The position numbers and the translations under genes are program-made. DNA of 64,000 nt from Halospina denitrificans. GTDB taxonomy: Bacteria > Pseudomonadota > Gammaproteobacteria > Pseudomonadales > Oleiphilaceae. The stretch spans positions 311,538 through 375,537 of the forward strand of contig NZ_SOAX01000003.1 in NCBI RefSeq assembly GCF_004364635.1. Direction: 5' to 3'. Of this stretch, positions 11,801 to 24,364 are shown piece after piece (the stretch's first letter is position 1; the number at the start of each line of letters is the position of its first letter). The notes beneath the pieces were generated by a model, which was not told the DNA's origin, searched no databases, and saw only the letters and a list, made by a program, of their open reading frames with translations.

Positions 11801-13014
11801 CGCCGGTATTCCAGACCCATGACGCGCCTGACTTCCTGAAGGGTATCCCGTGCCTGAACCCGGGCGCGATCACAGCCCTCATCCATGATGGACCGAACCA
11901 GGTCCGGATTGTTTTCATACTCCCTGGCGCGGTCGCGGAAGACCTTCTGCTCCTCGATCACCTTCTCTTCAAGCGGTTTCTTGCAGTCGAGGCAACCGAT
12001 GGTCGCGTTGCGGCAACCATGCTGCACCCAGTCCTGGGTATCCTGGTCCGAATAGATCGCGTGCAGCTGCCAGACCGGGCACTTATCCGGATCACCGGGA
12101 TCGCTGCGCCGCACCCGGGCCGGGTCGGTCTGCATACGGCGGATTTTCTGGCTGACGGAGTCCGGCTCCTCCCTGAGGAAGATCGTGTTGTTGTACGACT
12201 TGGACATTTTCTGCCCGTCCGTACCCGGCAACCGGGCCTCCGGCGTCAACAATGACTGGGGCTCGGGAAGGATGACCTTGCCGCCGCCCTCGATGTAGCC
12301 ATACAGCCGTTCGCGATCCCCAATGGAGATGTTCTGCTGCTCCTTGAGCAGCGCGCGTGCCGTATCCAGGGCTTCCTCATCGCCCTGCTCCAGGAAGCGC
12401 CGTCGCAGGTTCCGGTAGAGCTTGGCGTTCTTCTTCCCCATCTTGGCAATAGCGGCCTCTGCCTGCTCCTCAAAGCCCGGGTCACGCCCGTACAGGTGAT
12501 TGAACCGCCTTGCAATCTCCCGGGTGATTTCCACATGGGAGACCTGGTCCGCGCCCACGGGCACATGGCCGGCGCGATACATCAGGATATCGGCGCTTTG
12601 CAGCAGCGGATAACCCAGGAAGCCATAGGTCGCCAGATCTTTTTCCTTGAGCTTTTCCTGCTGGTCCTTGTAGCTGGGAACCCGCTCCAGCCAGCCCAGG
12701 GGCGTCATCATTGAGAGCAGCAGATGGAGTTCGGCATGCTCCGGGACCCGGGACTGGATAAAAAGCGTTGCGGAGCCCGGATTGACCCCCGCCGCCAGCC
12801 AGTCAATGACCATATCCCAAACGTTCTCCTCAATGGAAAACGGATCGTCGTAATGGGTGGTCAGCGCGTGCCAGTCCGCGACGAAGAAAAAGCACTCGTA
12901 TTCATGCTGGAGTCTGGTCCAGTTACTGAGCACACCATGATAATGGCCCAGATGGAGTCGGCCCGTAGGCCGCATTCCGGAGATAACGCGCTGTTGGGGT
13001 TCAACGGAGGTCAA
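11797..13014 (-). CDS. trpS: Tryptophanyl-tRNA synthetase with four-Cys C-terminal motif
   Basis: Charges tRNA-Trp with tryptophan. The start is a TTG at 13014 with a good AGGAG 6 nt upstream. At 405 residues it is longer than E. coli TrpRS (334). Class I motifs are present: GMRPTGRLHLGHYHG (HIGH equivalent, residues 13-27) and KMSKS at 269-273. An insertion occupies about residues 175-265. The C-terminal anticodon-binding part has cysteines at 312, 334, 341 and 344 (spacing x21, x6, x2). This closely resembles the motif that binds a [4Fe-4S] cluster in Thermotoga TrpRS, so a cluster is plausible. The stop overlaps scpA. Confidence 0.95.
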   Translation of the reverse strand: MTSVEPQQRVISGMRPTGRLHLGHYHGVLSNWTRLQHEYECFFFVADWHALTTHYDDPFSIEENVWDMVIDWLAAGVNPGSATLFIQSRVPEHAELHLLLSMMTPLGWLERVPSYKDQQEKLKEKDLATYGFLGYPLLQSADILMYRAGHVPVGADQVSHVEITREIARRFNHLYGRDPGFEEQAEAAIAKMGKKNAKLYRNLRRRFLEQGDEEALDTARALLKEQQNISIGDRERLYGYIEGGGKVILPEPQSLLTPEARLPGTDGQKMSKSYNNTIFLREEPDSVSQKIRRMQTDPARVRRSDPGDPDKCPVWQLHAIYSDQDTQDWVQHGCRNATIGCLDCKKPLEEKVIEEQKVFRDRAREYENNPDLVRSIMDEGCDRARVQARDTLQEVRRVMGLEYRR

Positions 13015-13049
13015 ACCTGTCTCCTCATTGATTCAGGGTTCAGCGCCGG

Positions 13050-13078
13050 ATTATACGCTGGAAATCGTTCCGGGTTAA
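13050..13078 (-). promoter_or_regulatory. trpS-scpAB-rluB promoter
   Basis: On the minus strand TTAACC (13073-13078) is followed by a 17-nt spacer and a perfect TATAAT (13050-13055). The predicted start is about 30 nt before the TTG of trpS. It lies directly downstream of the sucD terminator, so trpS probably begins a new transcript. Confidence 0.6.
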
Positions 13079-13086
13079 TCAGACGC

Positions 13087-13114
13087 AAAAAGCCGACCCG
13101 AAGGTCGGCTTTTA
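13087..13114 (-). terminator. Rho-independent terminator of the sdh-suc operon
   Basis: A perfect 11-bp stem (AAAAGCCGACC / GGTCGGCTTTT) with a four-base loop, and an A run on one side and T run on the other. It lies 29 bp after the sucD stop, so it ends the TCA-cycle transcript and insulates trpS. The symmetrical A/T flanks would allow it to work in either direction. Confidence 0.92.
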
Positions 13115-13142
13115 TCCATGGGGCGGCGCTGGCGCCGCTCTG

Positions 13143-14015
13143 TCACCAGCCGGTGGCTTCCTTGAGGGCCTTACCGATCTCGGCCAGGCTGCGCACAGTG
13201 TGCACGCCCGCATCCTGGAGTGCAGCAAACTTCTCATCAGCCGTACCCTTGCCACCCGCGATAATGGCGCCGGCATGGCCCATGCGCTTACCGGGAGGCG
13301 CGGTCACGCCAGCGATGTAGGACACGACGGGCTTGCTGACATTGTCCTTGATGTAGGCCGCGGCCTCTTCCTCGGCCGTACCACCGATTTCGCCGATCAT
13401 GACAATGGCCTCGGTATCCGGGTCCTTCTCGAAGAGCTCAAGCATATCGATGAAGTTGGACCCGGGAATCGGGTCGCCCCCGATGCCGACACAGGTGGAC
13501 TGGCCATAACCGTAGTCGGTCGTCTGCTTCACGGCTTCATAGGTCAGGGTTCCGGAGCGGGAAATAATACCGACCCGACCCGCCTGATGAATGTAGCCCG
13601 GCATGATACCGATCTTGGATTGATCCGGTGTGATGACGCCCGGGCAGTTGGGGCCGATCATGCGCACGCCCTTGCGATCCACGTACTCTTTCACATAGAG
13701 CATGTCGAGCGTCGGGATACCCTCGGTGATGCACACCACCAGCTCGATGCCGGCATCCGCCGCCTCAATCACCGCATCCTTACAGAAGGGCGCGGGAACA
13801 TAGATGACGGAAGCCGTGGCGCCGGTTGCCTTGACCGCTTCGCGCACCGTGTTGAATACCGGCAGGCCCAGGTGCTCGGTACCGCCTTTTCCGGGACTCA
13901 CACCGCCGACCATCTGGGTTCCGTACTCAAGTGCCTGCTCGCTATGGAAGGTACCCTGCGCGCCGGTGAAGCCCTGACAGATAACCTTGGTTTCTTTGTT
14001 GATCAAAACACTCAT
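13143..14015 (-). CDS. sucD: Succinyl-CoA synthetase alpha subunit
   Basis: With SucC, converts succinyl-CoA to succinate with substrate-level phosphorylation in the TCA cycle. The 290-residue protein has the CoA-binding Rossmann domain at the N-terminus ([23 protein letters not shown]). The ligase domain follows, with the active-site phosphohistidine in [20 protein letters not shown]. It is the last gene of the operon. Its start overlaps the sucC stop by 4 nt and a strong terminator follows. Confidence 0.98.
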   Translation of the reverse strand: MSVLINKETKVICQGFTGAQGTFHSEQALEYGTQMVGGVSPGKGGTEHLGLPVFNTVREAVKATGATASVIYVPAPFCKDAVIEAADAGIELVVCITEGIPTLDMLYVKEYVDRKGVRMIGPNCPGVITPDQSKIGIMPGYIHQAGRVGIISRSGTLTYEAVKQTTDYGYGQSTCVGIGGDPIPGSNFIDMLELFEKDPDTEAIVMIGEIGGTAEEEAAAYIKDNVSKPVVSYIAGVTAPPGKRMGHAGAIIAGGKGTADEKFAALQDAGVHTVRSLAEIGKALKEATGW

Positions 14016-15181
14016 GCTTCACCTCCGGCTGCAGCAACAACTTTCTCGGCAGCTTCCGACAGGCTGCTGGCGGCAATAATGTTCAATCCGCTCTCGGCCA
14101 GTTTCTGGCGCCCGTTCTCGGCGTTATTGCCTTCCAGGCGGACCACGACGGGCACGGTCACACCCACCTGCTCGACGGCCCCCATGATGCCCTCGGCGAT
14201 CATGTCACAGCGGACGATGCCGCCAAAGATGTTAACCAGGACGGCCTTGACCGTATCGTCGGACAGGATGATCTTGAACGCTTCGGCAACCCGTTCCTTC
14301 GTCGCACCACCGCCCACATCCAGGAAGTTGGCGGGCTGGCCGCCATGCAGCTTGATGATGTCCATGGTGCCCATGGCCAGACCGGCACCATTGACCATGC
14401 ATCCGATGTTGCCTTCAAGGGCCACGTAGTTCAGGTCCCATTCATCGGCGTGCGCCTCGCGCTCGTCCTCCTGGGAAAGATCGCGCATCTCGGCCAGCTC
14501 TTTCTGGCGATAGAGGGCGTTGCCGTCGGTCCCGACCTTGGCGTCCAGGCAATGAAGATTACCCTCGCCAGTGATAACCAGCGGGTTGATCTCGATCAGT
14601 GCCAGGTCCTTGTCCTCGAAGAGCTTCGCAAGGCCCAGGAAAATCCTGGTGAACTGCTTGATCTGCTCGCCCTGGAGGCCGAGGGCAAAGGCAAGTTCAC
14701 GGGCCTGGTAAGGCTGGGCGCCGACGAGGGGATCAACCGTCGCCTTCAGGATCTTGTCCGGCGTTTCCTCGGCCACTTTCTCAATCTCGACACCACCCTC
14801 GGTGGAGGCCATGAAAACCACCCGGCGGGTGCCACGATCAACCACGGCACCCAGGTAGAGCTCCTGATCGATGTCCGTCAGGGACTCAACCAGGATCCGA
14901 TTAACCGGCTGACCCTTGGCATCGGTCTGGAACGTCACCAGCCGCTGACCGAGCCACTTCTCCGCGAACTCGCGGATTTCTTCCTTGGACTTGGCCAGCT
15001 TCACGCCTCCGGCCTTGCCGCGGCCGCCAGCGTGAACCTGGGCCTTGACCACCCAGCCCTCGCCGCCAATCTTGTCCGTGGCGGCGACAGCTTCATCGGC
15101 GGTTGCGCAGGCAACGCCCTCGGAAACGGGCAGCCCGTACTCCCCGAAAAGCTTCTTGCTTTGATATTCGTGCAGATTCAT
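14012..15181 (-). CDS. sucC: Succinyl-CoA synthetase beta subunit (ADP-forming)
   Basis: Nucleotide- and succinate-binding partner of SucD. The 389-residue protein opens with [19 protein letters not shown] and has the ATP-grasp fold with [28 protein letters not shown] and the C-terminal ligase domain ([18 protein letters not shown]). It follows lpd by 34 bp and overlaps sucD by 4 nt. The lpd gene placed between sucB and sucC matches the Pseudomonas order and differs from E. coli. Confidence 0.98.
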   Translation of the reverse strand: MNLHEYQSKKLFGEYGLPVSEGVACATADEAVAATDKIGGEGWVVKAQVHAGGRGKAGGVKLAKSKEEIREFAEKWLGQRLVTFQTDAKGQPVNRILVESLTDIDQELYLGAVVDRGTRRVVFMASTEGGVEIEKVAEETPDKILKATVDPLVGAQPYQARELAFALGLQGEQIKQFTRIFLGLAKLFEDKDLALIEINPLVITGEGNLHCLDAKVGTDGNALYRQKELAEMRDLSQEDEREAHADEWDLNYVALEGNIGCMVNGAGLAMGTMDIIKLHGGQPANFLDVGGGATKERVAEAFKIILSDDTVKAVLVNIFGGIVRCDMIAEGIMGAVEQVGVTVPVVVRLEGNNAENGRQKLAESGLNIIAASSLSEAAEKVVAAAGGEA

Positions 15182-15215
15182 AGATCACAACCTGTCGTAT
15201 GTTGGAACCCGCCGG

Positions 15216-16673
<1,458 letters not shown>

Positions 16674-16690
16674 TTACCGGTCTATCGTTA

Positions 16691-17980
16691 TTAAACGTCG
16701 AGAAGAATCCGTGCCGGATCCTCCAGCAATTCCTTGATGGTGACGAGAAACTGAACCGCCTCCTTCCCGTCAATCATACGGTGATCGTATGAGAGTGCCA
16801 GATACATCATCGGCTGCACCACCACTTCCCCATTAACAGCCATGGGCCGCTCCTGGATCTTGTGCATACCAAGGATCGCCGTCTGGGGCGGGTTGAGAAT
16901 GGGCGTGGACAGCAGCGAACCAAAGATGCCGCCGTTGGTGATGCTGAAGGTCCCACCGGTCATCTCATCGATGGTCAGTTTGCCGTCACGCGCTTTCTTG
17001 CCGAATTCGGTGATTCCCTGCTCGACATCCGCAACGGAAAGGGCATCCGCATCCCGCAGCACCGGGACGACAAGCCCGCGTTCCGTGGATACGGCAATCC
17101 CGATGTCCTGATAGCCGTGATAGACCATGTCGGTCCCGTCGATAGAGGCATTCACTGCCGGGAAACGTTTGAGGGCCTCGCACGCCGCCTTGACGAAGAA
17201 GCCCATGAAACCGAGCTTGATGCCGTGCCGCTTCTCGAAGGTGTCCTTGTAGGACTGGCGAATGTCCATGATCGGCTTCATGTTGACCTCGTTGAAAGTG
17301 GTCAGCATGGCCGTGGTCTGTTGCACGTCCACGAGTCGGCGCGCAATGCTTGCGCGCATACGGGTCATGGGGACCCGTTTTTCAGGCCGCTCTCCGGCAG
17401 GCATGGAGGCTTCCGGCGGCTGCTGGGGTTTACCTTGCTCCGCAGTTTTGCCGCTGCCCTGAGGAGTGCTCTCCTGGGGACCCTGTTCCAGATGGCGGAG
17501 AATATCCTCTTTCAGAACCCGGCCGTCGCGCCCCGTGGCCTCAACCTGTTTCGGGTTGACCCCCTTCTCTTCGGCCAGCTTTTTGGCCGCGGGGCTCAGC
17601 ATCGGCTCTTCTCCGCTGCTCTCAGCTGCGGGCTCACTGGTTTTACCGCTATCGGACTCGGCTGGCTCTGACGCCTCCGTCGATGATGCCTCGGCCTCTT
17701 TCTCAGGGGCTTTTTCTTCACCGCCACCGCTGCTTCCGGACTCGCCCTCGGCGAACTTCCCGATGACTTCCCCACTTTCGACCGTGTCGCCCTCACCCTT
17801 GACCACCTCCGAGATGACACCGTCAGCGGGAGCAACCACTTCCAGCACGACCTTATCGGTCTCGATGTCCACGATCAGCTCATCCCGCTCGCACTGCTCC
17901 CCCGGCTGTTTGTGCCAGGTTGCGATGGTGCCTTCGGCGACAGACTCAGGGAAAACCGGAGCTTTTATGTCTGTTGTCAT
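16691..17980 (-). CDS. sucB: Dihydrolipoyl succinyltransferase (E2 of 2-oxoglutarate dehydrogenase)
   Basis: Transfers the succinyl group from lipoamide to CoA and forms the core of the complex. The 429-residue protein has one lipoyl domain (residues 3-75, lipoylated Lys in [11 protein letters not shown]), then a long acidic Ser/Glu/Pro linker (about 78-125) that is more negatively charged than in E. coli. The E1/E3-binding domain ([27 protein letters not shown]) and a second linker follow. The catalytic domain ends with [17 protein letters not shown], which contains the active-site His and Asp. It lies 26 bp after sucA. Confidence 0.98.
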   Translation of the reverse strand: MTTDIKAPVFPESVAEGTIATWHKQPGEQCERDELIVDIETDKVVLEVVAPADGVISEVVKGEGDTVESGEVIGKFAEGESGSSGGGEEKAPEKEAEASSTEASEPAESDSGKTSEPAAESSGEEPMLSPAAKKLAEEKGVNPKQVEATGRDGRVLKEDILRHLEQGPQESTPQGSGKTAEQGKPQQPPEASMPAGERPEKRVPMTRMRASIARRLVDVQQTTAMLTTFNEVNMKPIMDIRQSYKDTFEKRHGIKLGFMGFFVKAACEALKRFPAVNASIDGTDMVYHGYQDIGIAVSTERGLVVPVLRDADALSVADVEQGITEFGKKARDGKLTIDEMTGGTFSITNGGIFGSLLSTPILNPPQTAILGMHKIQERPMAVNGEVVVQPMMYLALSYDHRMIDGKEAVQFLVTIKELLEDPARILLDV

Positions 17981-18006
17981 TGCCTTTCCTTTCTGGTTGT
18001 TGCTCG

Positions 18007-20844
18007 TCAGACAGAGAACGCGTCTTCAACGAGTTGTTTCTGTTCTTGCGCATGGACACTGGCGTGGCCCGCAGCCGGCGCTGCAGACGGCTTGCGTCCG
18101 GCATACTGGAGCACCAGCTTAGGATTCAGCTGGTTGAGCGCCTGGCGCATATGGTGCTGACTGCAATACCAGGCGCCCTGGTTCATGGGCTCCTCCTGAC
18201 ACCAGACCGCCGTCTTGATCTTGCGGTAGGGAGCCAGCACCGCATCCAGGTCATCGTGTGGGAAGGGATAGAGCTGCTCAATACGTACAATCAGCGTGTC
18301 TTCCCGGCCGTCGCTGCGAAGCTTTTCCAGCAGATCGTAATAGACCTTGCCGCTACACATGATCAAACGGTTAACCTTGCGCGGGTCCGGCATCTGCTTG
18401 GGCGGAAGGACGGTGCGGAAGGTCCCCTCACAAAGGTCATCAAGCGAGGATACCGCCTCCTTGTGCCGCAACAGACTCTTGGGTGTCAGTGCAATCAGCG
18501 GCTTACGCAGCGGCCGCTTGACCTGGCGCCGGAGCATGTGGAACACCTGAGACGGCGTGGTCGGAACACAGACCTGGATATTGTGTTCCGCGCAGAGCTG
18601 AAGGAAACGCTCCAGGCGTGCCGAGGAATGCTCCGGCCCCTGACCTTCATAACCGTGGGGCAGGAGCAGGGTCAGGCCGCACAGCCGCGCCCACTTGTGC
18701 TCACCACTGGTGATGAACTGGTCAATGACCACCTGGGCGCCATTGACGAAATCACCGAACTGGGCCTCCCAGATCGTCAGCGTCGCCGGTGTCGTGGTCG
18801 AATAACCGTATTCGAACGCCAGCGCCGCCTCCTCGGAAAGCAGCGAGTCATAGATTTCGAAGCGTGGCTGGTCCTCCCGGATATGTTCAAGGGGAGCGTA
18901 CTCGGAACCATCCTTCTGGTTGTGCAGCACGGAATGACGATGGGAAAAGGTCCCCCGCCTGGAATCCTGGCCAGAGAACCGGATCGGGTGTCCCTCGTGA
19001 ATAAGCGTGGCATAGGCCAGGGTCTCCGCGTATCCCCAGTTGAGCGGCAGCGCTCCCTGGGTCATCTTGCCCCGATCTTCCATGATCTTCTTGACCTGGC
19101 GCTGAATGCTGAACCCCTCGGGAATAGTGGAAATCTTTTTCCCCAGCTCCTGCAGCGTCTTCATGGGCACGCTGGTCTTGCAGCGGGCAGTCCACTCGTG
19201 GCCCAGGTAAGGCGTCCAGTCCACGTAGAGTTCAGTGTTGGGCTCCTTCACCAGAGCATCGACCACATGATCGCCCCGGTCGAGTTTGTCGCGGTACTCC
19301 TCGAAGAACTTCTTGGCGTCATCATCGGAGATCTCACCGTCCTCGATAAGCTGCTTGACGTAGAGATCCCGCGTTGTCGGATGCTTGCGGATCTTTTCAT
19401 ACATCCGCGGCTGGGTCGCCGCCGGTTCGTCGGCCTCGTTGTGGCCACGACGGCGGTAGCACACCAGATCAATGACGACGTCCTGCTTGAATTCATTGCG
19501 GTAGTCCATGGCCAGCTGCGTGACGAAAAACACCGCTTCGGGGTCATCGCCGTTCACGTGCAGGATTGGCGCCTGCACCATCTTGGCCACATCCGTGCAG
19601 TACTCGGTTGAGCGCGCATCGTCCTGGTAGCTGGTGGTAAAGCCAATCTGGTTGTTGACGATGATATGGACGGTCCCGCCAACGCCGAAGCCCCGGGTCT
19701 GGGACATCTGCAGGGTTTCCATGACCACGCCCTGACCGGCGAAAGACGCATCACCATGAATGGCAATCGGCAGCACCTGCTGGCCGATGGTGTCTTCGCG
19801 ACGCGCCTGCCGCGCCCGCACCGAGCCGCTGACCACCGGGGTAACAATCTCCAGATGCGACGGGTTGAAGGCAAGAGCCAGATGGACCTCGCCGCCGGGC
19901 GTCATGACGTTGGACGAGAAGCCCTGGTGGTACTTAACGTCACCCGAGCCTTCCTCCATGGTGATCTTGCCGTCAAACTCGTCGAAGAGCTCGCCGGGAT
20001 TCTTGCCCAGGGTGTTGACCAGGACGTTCAGTCGGCCCCGGTGGGCCATGCCGATCACAATCTCGCGCGCGCCATAGGAGCCGCCACGCTGGATCAGTTC
20101 ACTGACACAGGGCGTCAGCGACTCGGCGCCCTCCAGCCCGAAACGTTTGGTTCCGGGATACCGGGAGCCCAGGTATTTCTCCAGCCCCTCTGAGGCATTC
20201 AGGCGTTCCAGAATATTGAGTCGAGTCTTTTTCTCAAACGTCGGGTGGGATTTAACCGTTTCGAGACGCTGCTGGAACCAGCGCTTAACCGCGGTATCCA
20301 CGATGTGCATGTATTCCGCGCCCACCGTACTGCAGTAGGTCCGCTGCAGGCCATCAATAATATCGCGCAGCTTCATGCGCTCGGCGCCGAAACACAGAGA
20401 GCCGGTCTGGTACTCCTCCTCGAGGTCGTCCTCATCAAGACCGTGGAAACGGTAATCCAGATCCTGGACTTCCGGCCGCTGAAGCAGACCAAGCGGATCC
20501 AGGTTGGCTCTCTGATGGCCACGGACTCGATAGGCGTTGATCAGCTGGAGGACGCGAACCTGTTTCTGTTCGGCGCTTGAGATGGTGGCGGGAGTACCCT
20601 GAGTGGGCGTGTAGCGGCGTTGATTCTGGGATATGTAGCGGAATTGTTCTCGTATGTCTCGGTGCGGAACGTCGGGGCGGTGATCACCTGGAATACCGGG
20701 AAGTTGATCAAAGTACCGCCGCCATTCCTCCGGTACGCTGTTGGGGTCCGTCAGATAGGTCTCAAACAGATCCTCAACGTAGGCAAGATTCCCCCCTTGA
20801 AGGTGAGAGGTCCGCCACAACTGCTCCATTACGCTTTCATGCAT
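18007..20844 (-). CDS. sucA: 2-Oxoglutarate dehydrogenase E1 component
   Basis: Thiamin-diphosphate enzyme that decarboxylates 2-oxoglutarate and passes the succinyl group to SucB. I place the start at 20844 ([20 protein letters not shown]), which aligns with the E. coli N-terminus and has an AAGGCGAG site upstream. A longer frame to 20952 would run into the hairpin between sdhB and sucA. The product is 945 residues with [33 protein letters not shown] and NNQIGFTTS around the cofactor and a C-terminal transketolase-like domain. It follows sdhB by 168 bp, the largest gap in the operon. Confidence 0.97.
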   Translation of the reverse strand: MHESVMEQLWRTSHLQGGNLAYVEDLFETYLTDPNSVPEEWRRYFDQLPGIPGDHRPDVPHRDIREQFRYISQNQRRYTPTQGTPATISSAEQKQVRVLQLINAYRVRGHQRANLDPLGLLQRPEVQDLDYRFHGLDEDDLEEEYQTGSLCFGAERMKLRDIIDGLQRTYCSTVGAEYMHIVDTAVKRWFQQRLETVKSHPTFEKKTRLNILERLNASEGLEKYLGSRYPGTKRFGLEGAESLTPCVSELIQRGGSYGAREIVIGMAHRGRLNVLVNTLGKNPGELFDEFDGKITMEEGSGDVKYHQGFSSNVMTPGGEVHLALAFNPSHLEIVTPVVSGSVRARQARREDTIGQQVLPIAIHGDASFAGQGVVMETLQMSQTRGFGVGGTVHIIVNNQIGFTTSYQDDARSTEYCTDVAKMVQAPILHVNGDDPEAVFFVTQLAMDYRNEFKQDVVIDLVCYRRRGHNEADEPAATQPRMYEKIRKHPTTRDLYVKQLIEDGEISDDDAKKFFEEYRDKLDRGDHVVDALVKEPNTELYVDWTPYLGHEWTARCKTSVPMKTLQELGKKISTIPEGFSIQRQVKKIMEDRGKMTQGALPLNWGYAETLAYATLIHEGHPIRFSGQDSRRGTFSHRHSVLHNQKDGSEYAPLEHIREDQPRFEIYDSLLSEEAALAFEYGYSTTTPATLTIWEAQFGDFVNGAQVVIDQFITSGEHKWARLCGLTLLLPHGYEGQGPEHSSARLERFLQLCAEHNIQVCVPTTPSQVFHMLRRQVKRPLRKPLIALTPKSLLRHKEAVSSLDDLCEGTFRTVLPPKQMPDPRKVNRLIMCSGKVYYDLLEKLRSDGREDTLIVRIEQLYPFPHDDLDAVLAPYRKIKTAVWCQEEPMNQGAWYCSQHHMRQALNQLNPKLVLQYAGRKPSAAPAAGHASVHAQEQKQLVEDAFSV

Positions 20845-20922
20845 GGCAATAGCTCGCCTTTGACTGAACATCTTGTCAGCAAAATGCAGCCAGGGCCTTG
20901 TGAGCGCCGGCCACATTCCCGT

Positions 20923-20950
20923 GCGCGACTCCGGTATTGCCGGAGCGCGC
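20923..20950. other. Intercistronic hairpin between sdhB and sucA
   Basis: An inverted repeat of 11 bp (GCGCG, one bulged base, CTCCGG, loop TATTG, then CCGGAG and CGCGC) lies between sdhB and sucA. It has no T run, so it is unlikely to be a full rho-independent terminator. An RNA processing or stability element that sets the ratio of sdh to suc transcripts is a reasonable inference. No clear promoter is visible between it and sucA. Confidence 0.6.
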
Positions 20951-21012
20951 ATTATTGAAACGGAAACGGGTCCGCTTCAGAGCGTCTTCTGGCGTTTACA
21001 GTGTCGCAATAA

Positions 21013-21717
21013 TCAGGTTGTTCGCTGCATCAGCATAGTACGAATGTGCCCGATTGCGCGCGTCGGATTCAGCCCCTTGGGACAGACGCTAACACAGTTC
21101 ATGATGCCGCGGCAGCGGAATACGCTGAACGGATCGTCCAGATTATCAAGACGGTCCGCCGTCGCCGTGTCACGGCTGTCGGCCAGAAAACGATAGGCCT
21201 GCAGCAGACCTGCCGGCCCTACAAACTTGTCCGGGTTCCACCAGAACGAGGGGCACGCCGTGGAGCAACAGGCACAGAGAATGCACTCGTAGAGCCCGTC
21301 CAGCTTCTCCCGATCCTCGGGAGACTGCAACCGTTCTATCGCCGGTTCCGGATTATCATTGATCAGATAGGGCTGAATCCGTTCGTACTGGCGATAGAAA
21401 ATGGACATATCCACCACCAGGTCCCGGATTACCGGCAGCCCCGGCAAGGGCCGCACCACCAGTTTGCCCTTGGGTGCAACTTCCGATACCGGCGTGACAC
21501 AGGCAAGCGCGTTCTTGCCATTGATGTTCATGCCATCGGAACCGCAGACACCTTCCCGGCAGGAGCGCCGAAAAGCAACACTCGGGTCGTCCTCCTTGAG
21601 CATGTGGAGAACATCAAGAACCATCAGATCCTTCCCCTCCGGAAGCGTTACCTCAAGGTCCTGCATGTAGGGCACATTGTCCGTTTCCGGGTTATACCGA
21701 TAAAGACTGACTAACAT
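21013..21717 (-). CDS. sdhB: Succinate dehydrogenase iron-sulfur subunit
   Basis: Carries electrons from the flavoprotein to ubiquinone through three Fe-S clusters. The 234-residue protein has the [2Fe-2S] ligands in SCREGVCGSDGM plus ALAC, and the [4Fe-4S]/[3Fe-4S] ligands in CILCACCSTACP and CRGIMNCVSVCPKG. All cluster ligands are present, so the cell must make Fe-S clusters even though the isc operon elsewhere in this window is reduced. It starts 15 bp after sdhA. Confidence 0.98.
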   Translation of the reverse strand: MLVSLYRYNPETDNVPYMQDLEVTLPEGKDLMVLDVLHMLKEDDPSVAFRRSCREGVCGSDGMNINGKNALACVTPVSEVAPKGKLVVRPLPGLPVIRDLVVDMSIFYRQYERIQPYLINDNPEPAIERLQSPEDREKLDGLYECILCACCSTACPSFWWNPDKFVGPAGLLQAYRFLADSRDTATADRLDNLDDPFSVFRCRGIMNCVSVCPKGLNPTRAIGHIRTMLMQRTT

Positions 21718-21732
21718 TACATCACCCCTTGA

Positions 21733-23505
21733 TTAATACTTCCGGACGGTTGGCGGAAGCGCTTCCATGGAACGCGGCGCAAAGTTGACCTCGCGCTGCC
21801 CCAGCCGTTTCTCGGTTGGGAAATACAGGGAATGCTTCAGCCAGTTCTCGTCGTCCCGTTCGGTGTAATCATTACGGGCATGGGCGCCCCGACTCTCTTT
21901 CCGCTCAACAGCGGATACAGCCGTTGCGTACGCCACCTCGTAAAGGTTTTCCAGTTCCAGCGCTTCGACACGTGCGGTGTTGAATGCGTTACTCGTGTCT
22001 TCCAGTTTGGTGTTCTGGATCCGCTTGCCGATCTCATCAAGCAGCTTGAGCCCCTTGTCCATTGGCTCGCCATCACGGAAGACGCCGAAATAGAGCTGCA
22101 TGGTATCCTGCAGATCCTTCTTGACGTCGGCCACGCGCTCCGTGCCCTCGCCACTGTTGAGCCGGTCCAGCCTTGCCATGGCATTCTGGATGTCACTTTC
22201 ACTGGCTTCCATGCTTTCACCGCCTTCCCGCAGCTGCTTCTCGATCTGCAGGCCGGCGGCGCGACCGAAGACCACGAGGTCGAGCAGCGAGTTGCCGCCC
22301 AGACGGTTGGCGCCATGCACAGAGACGGAAGCTGCTTCGCCACAGGCAAAAAGCCCCTCAATCGGTTGATCATTACCGTTCGAATCCTGGGTCATCACCT
22401 GTCCGCCGATGTTGGTGGGAAGCCCACCCATCATATAGTGACAGGTTGGAACCACCGGGATGGGCTCCTTGACCGGATCCGCGTGGGCGAAAGTACGGGA
22501 AAGCTCCAGGATACCCGGCAGACGGAGGTTAAGAGTCTCCTCACCCAGGTGATCCAGCTTCAGATAGACATGGTCCTTGTTGGGACCGCAGCCGCGGCCC
22601 TCAAGAATCTCAAGAACCATGGAACGGGCAACCACGTCCCGCCCCGCGAGATCCTTGGCGTTGGGCGCATAGCGCTCCATGAAACGCTCGCCTTCACCGT
22701 TGACCAGATAGCCGCCTTCACCACGGCACCCTTCGGTGACGAGGGTTCCGGCGCCATGGATACCGGTGGGATGGAATTGCCACATCTCCATATCCTGAAC
22801 GGGAATACCCGCCCGCAGCGCCATACCGACACCATCACCGGTATTGATCAGGGCGTTGGTGGTCGAGGCATAAATGCGTCCCGCACCGCCGGTAGCCAGC
22901 ACCGTTGCCTTGGCCTTAATATAGACCACTTCGCCGGTCTCGATCTCAATGGCTACGACACCAACTACCTGACCATCCTGATTCTTGACCAGATCGACGG
23001 CATACCATTCGTTCAGGAAGGTGGTTCCACCCTTGAGATTCGCCTGGTACAGCGTATGGAGCAACGCGTGGCCGGTACGGTCGGCCGCGGCACAGGTCCG
23101 GGCGGCCTGGCCACCCTTGCCGTAATCCTTGGACTGGCCGCCGAAAGGACGCTGATAGATGCGGCCATTCTCAAAGCGTGAAAACGGAAGCCCCATGTGC
23201 TCAAGCTCATAGACCGCCCTGGGTCCCACGGAGCACATGTATTCGATAGCTTCCTGGTCCCCGATATAGTCTGACCCCTTGACGGTGTCATACATATGCC
23301 AGCGCCAGTCATCATTCGGGTCGGCGCTGGCAATGGCGCAGGTAATACCACCCTGGGCGGAAACCGTGTGGGAGCGGGTCGGGAAGACCTTGGAGATGCA
23401 GGCGGTTTTAACCCCCGACTGCGTCAGCTGCTGCGCCGCCCGCAGACCGGAACCACCGCCACCGATAACCAGCGCGTCGAAAGACATCGTTCTAAGATTC
23501 GACAT
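21733..23505 (-). CDS. sdhA: Succinate dehydrogenase flavoprotein subunit
   Basis: Oxidises succinate to fumarate. The 590-residue protein has the FAD-binding [13 protein letters not shown] and the covalent flavin attachment His46 in [11 protein letters not shown]. It also has the substrate site around [21 protein letters not shown], and the capping and C-terminal helical domains. It follows sdhD by 3 bp and precedes sdhB by 15 bp. Confidence 0.98.
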   Translation of the reverse strand: MSNLRTMSFDALVIGGGGSGLRAAQQLTQSGVKTACISKVFPTRSHTVSAQGGITCAIASADPNDDWRWHMYDTVKGSDYIGDQEAIEYMCSVGPRAVYELEHMGLPFSRFENGRIYQRPFGGQSKDYGKGGQAARTCAAADRTGHALLHTLYQANLKGGTTFLNEWYAVDLVKNQDGQVVGVVAIEIETGEVVYIKAKATVLATGGAGRIYASTTNALINTGDGVGMALRAGIPVQDMEMWQFHPTGIHGAGTLVTEGCRGEGGYLVNGEGERFMERYAPNAKDLAGRDVVARSMVLEILEGRGCGPNKDHVYLKLDHLGEETLNLRLPGILELSRTFAHADPVKEPIPVVPTCHYMMGGLPTNIGGQVMTQDSNGNDQPIEGLFACGEAASVSVHGANRLGGNSLLDLVVFGRAAGLQIEKQLREGGESMEASESDIQNAMARLDRLNSGEGTERVADVKKDLQDTMQLYFGVFRDGEPMDKGLKLLDEIGKRIQNTKLEDTSNAFNTARVEALELENLYEVAYATAVSAVERKESRGAHARNDYTERDDENWLKHSLYFPTEKRLGQREVNFAPRSMEALPPTVRKY

Positions 23506-23508
23506 AAC

Positions 23509-23856
23509 TCAAAGCCCCCAGAGAATCTCAACACCCCAGACGAGGTAGACAAACATGATCAGACCGCACACCGCCTGAATAAGAAATCGCAATGCGGTTG
23601 GCTTGATGTAATCCGTGGTAATGGTCCAGAGACCAACCCAGGCGTGCAGCCCCAGGGAAATCAGCGCCAGAAGGCTGAAGATCCGCATCCACATCTGATC
23701 AAAAAGCCCTGCCCACTGGGCATAATCAAGATCGGGCGACGCCAGCAGGTAACCCGCGAGAAAAAGCGTATAGACGCCAAGCACCACGGCGGAGACCCGC
23801 TGCATGAGCCAGTCGAACGCGCCGGTGCGTCCAAGGTTGGTGACACTTGTTACCAT
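23509..23856 (-). CDS. sdhD: Succinate dehydrogenase membrane anchor subunit D
   Basis: Small membrane subunit that anchors the enzyme and helps bind haem b and ubiquinone. The 115-residue protein has three transmembrane helices (about 20-40, 58-80, 90-112). The conserved region SLGLHAWVGLWTITTDYIKP carries the haem-associated His and the quinone-site Asp-Tyr. It overlaps sdhC by 7 nt at its start. Confidence 0.94.
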   Translation of the reverse strand: MVTSVTNLGRTGAFDWLMQRVSAVVLGVYTLFLAGYLLASPDLDYAQWAGLFDQMWMRIFSLLALISLGLHAWVGLWTITTDYIKPTALRFLIQAVCGLIMFVYLVWGVEILWGL

Positions 23857-24224
23857 ATCCAGACTCCCAGAAGAATGATCAGCACAATGGAGACCCCGAA
23901 GGTAATCTTGGCGCTCAGCCGTCCGCCCTCAAGCGTTTCACCCACCCCCATATCCATGATCAGGTGGCGAATTCCAGCGACAAGATGATAGGCAAGCGCC
24001 GCAAGGATGCCCCATACAACCAGCTTGGCCAGAGGATGCCCCATTACGTCGGCAACGGAACTGAAATCCGCCCGACTGGATAACGACATATCCAGCCCGT
24101 AAAGCAGAAACGCAATTCCCACAAACGCCACAATACCGCTGATGCGGTGAATGATGGAGGCGATGGCGGGAATCGGGAAATGGATCGTGCTGATTTCGAG
24201 ATTGACTGGTCGTTTCGAGTTCAC
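23850..24224 (-). CDS. sdhC: Succinate dehydrogenase cytochrome b556 subunit C
   Basis: First gene of the sdhCDAB-sucAB-lpd-sucCD operon. The 124-residue membrane protein has three transmembrane helices and the family motifs SIIHRISG (quinone-site Ser and Arg) and YHLVAGIRHLIMDMG (haem b ligand His). Its 5' leader of about 134 nt begins at a strong promoter in the sdhC-gltA intergenic region. Confidence 0.96.
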   Translation of the reverse strand: MNSKRPVNLEISTIHFPIPAIASIIHRISGIVAFVGIAFLLYGLDMSLSSRADFSSVADVMGHPLAKLVVWGILAALAYHLVAGIRHLIMDMGVGETLEGGRLSAKITFGVSIVLIILLGVWIW

Positions 24225-24364
24225 AGCTTAGTCACACCCCTGTCTGGTGCTCCGAGCGTCGGCGGAAACAGAGCGACGTCGTGCACTGTGTATTGGTGGT
24301 CGCCTACTGGCGTCGGGAAGGCAAGTACCGCCGTCGTTGGCAGGCTCCCGTCTTCGGCGTTCGA

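Noticed and set aside
17920-19611. 563-residue open frame on the plus strand opposite sucA
   Set aside because: It is fully antisense to a certain sucA gene, has no recognisable domain and reflects high-GC codon bias. The same applies to the long plus-strand frames at 1727-2947 and 6704-8065 and the minus-strand frames at 24646-25806, 37508-38437 and 57806-58819.
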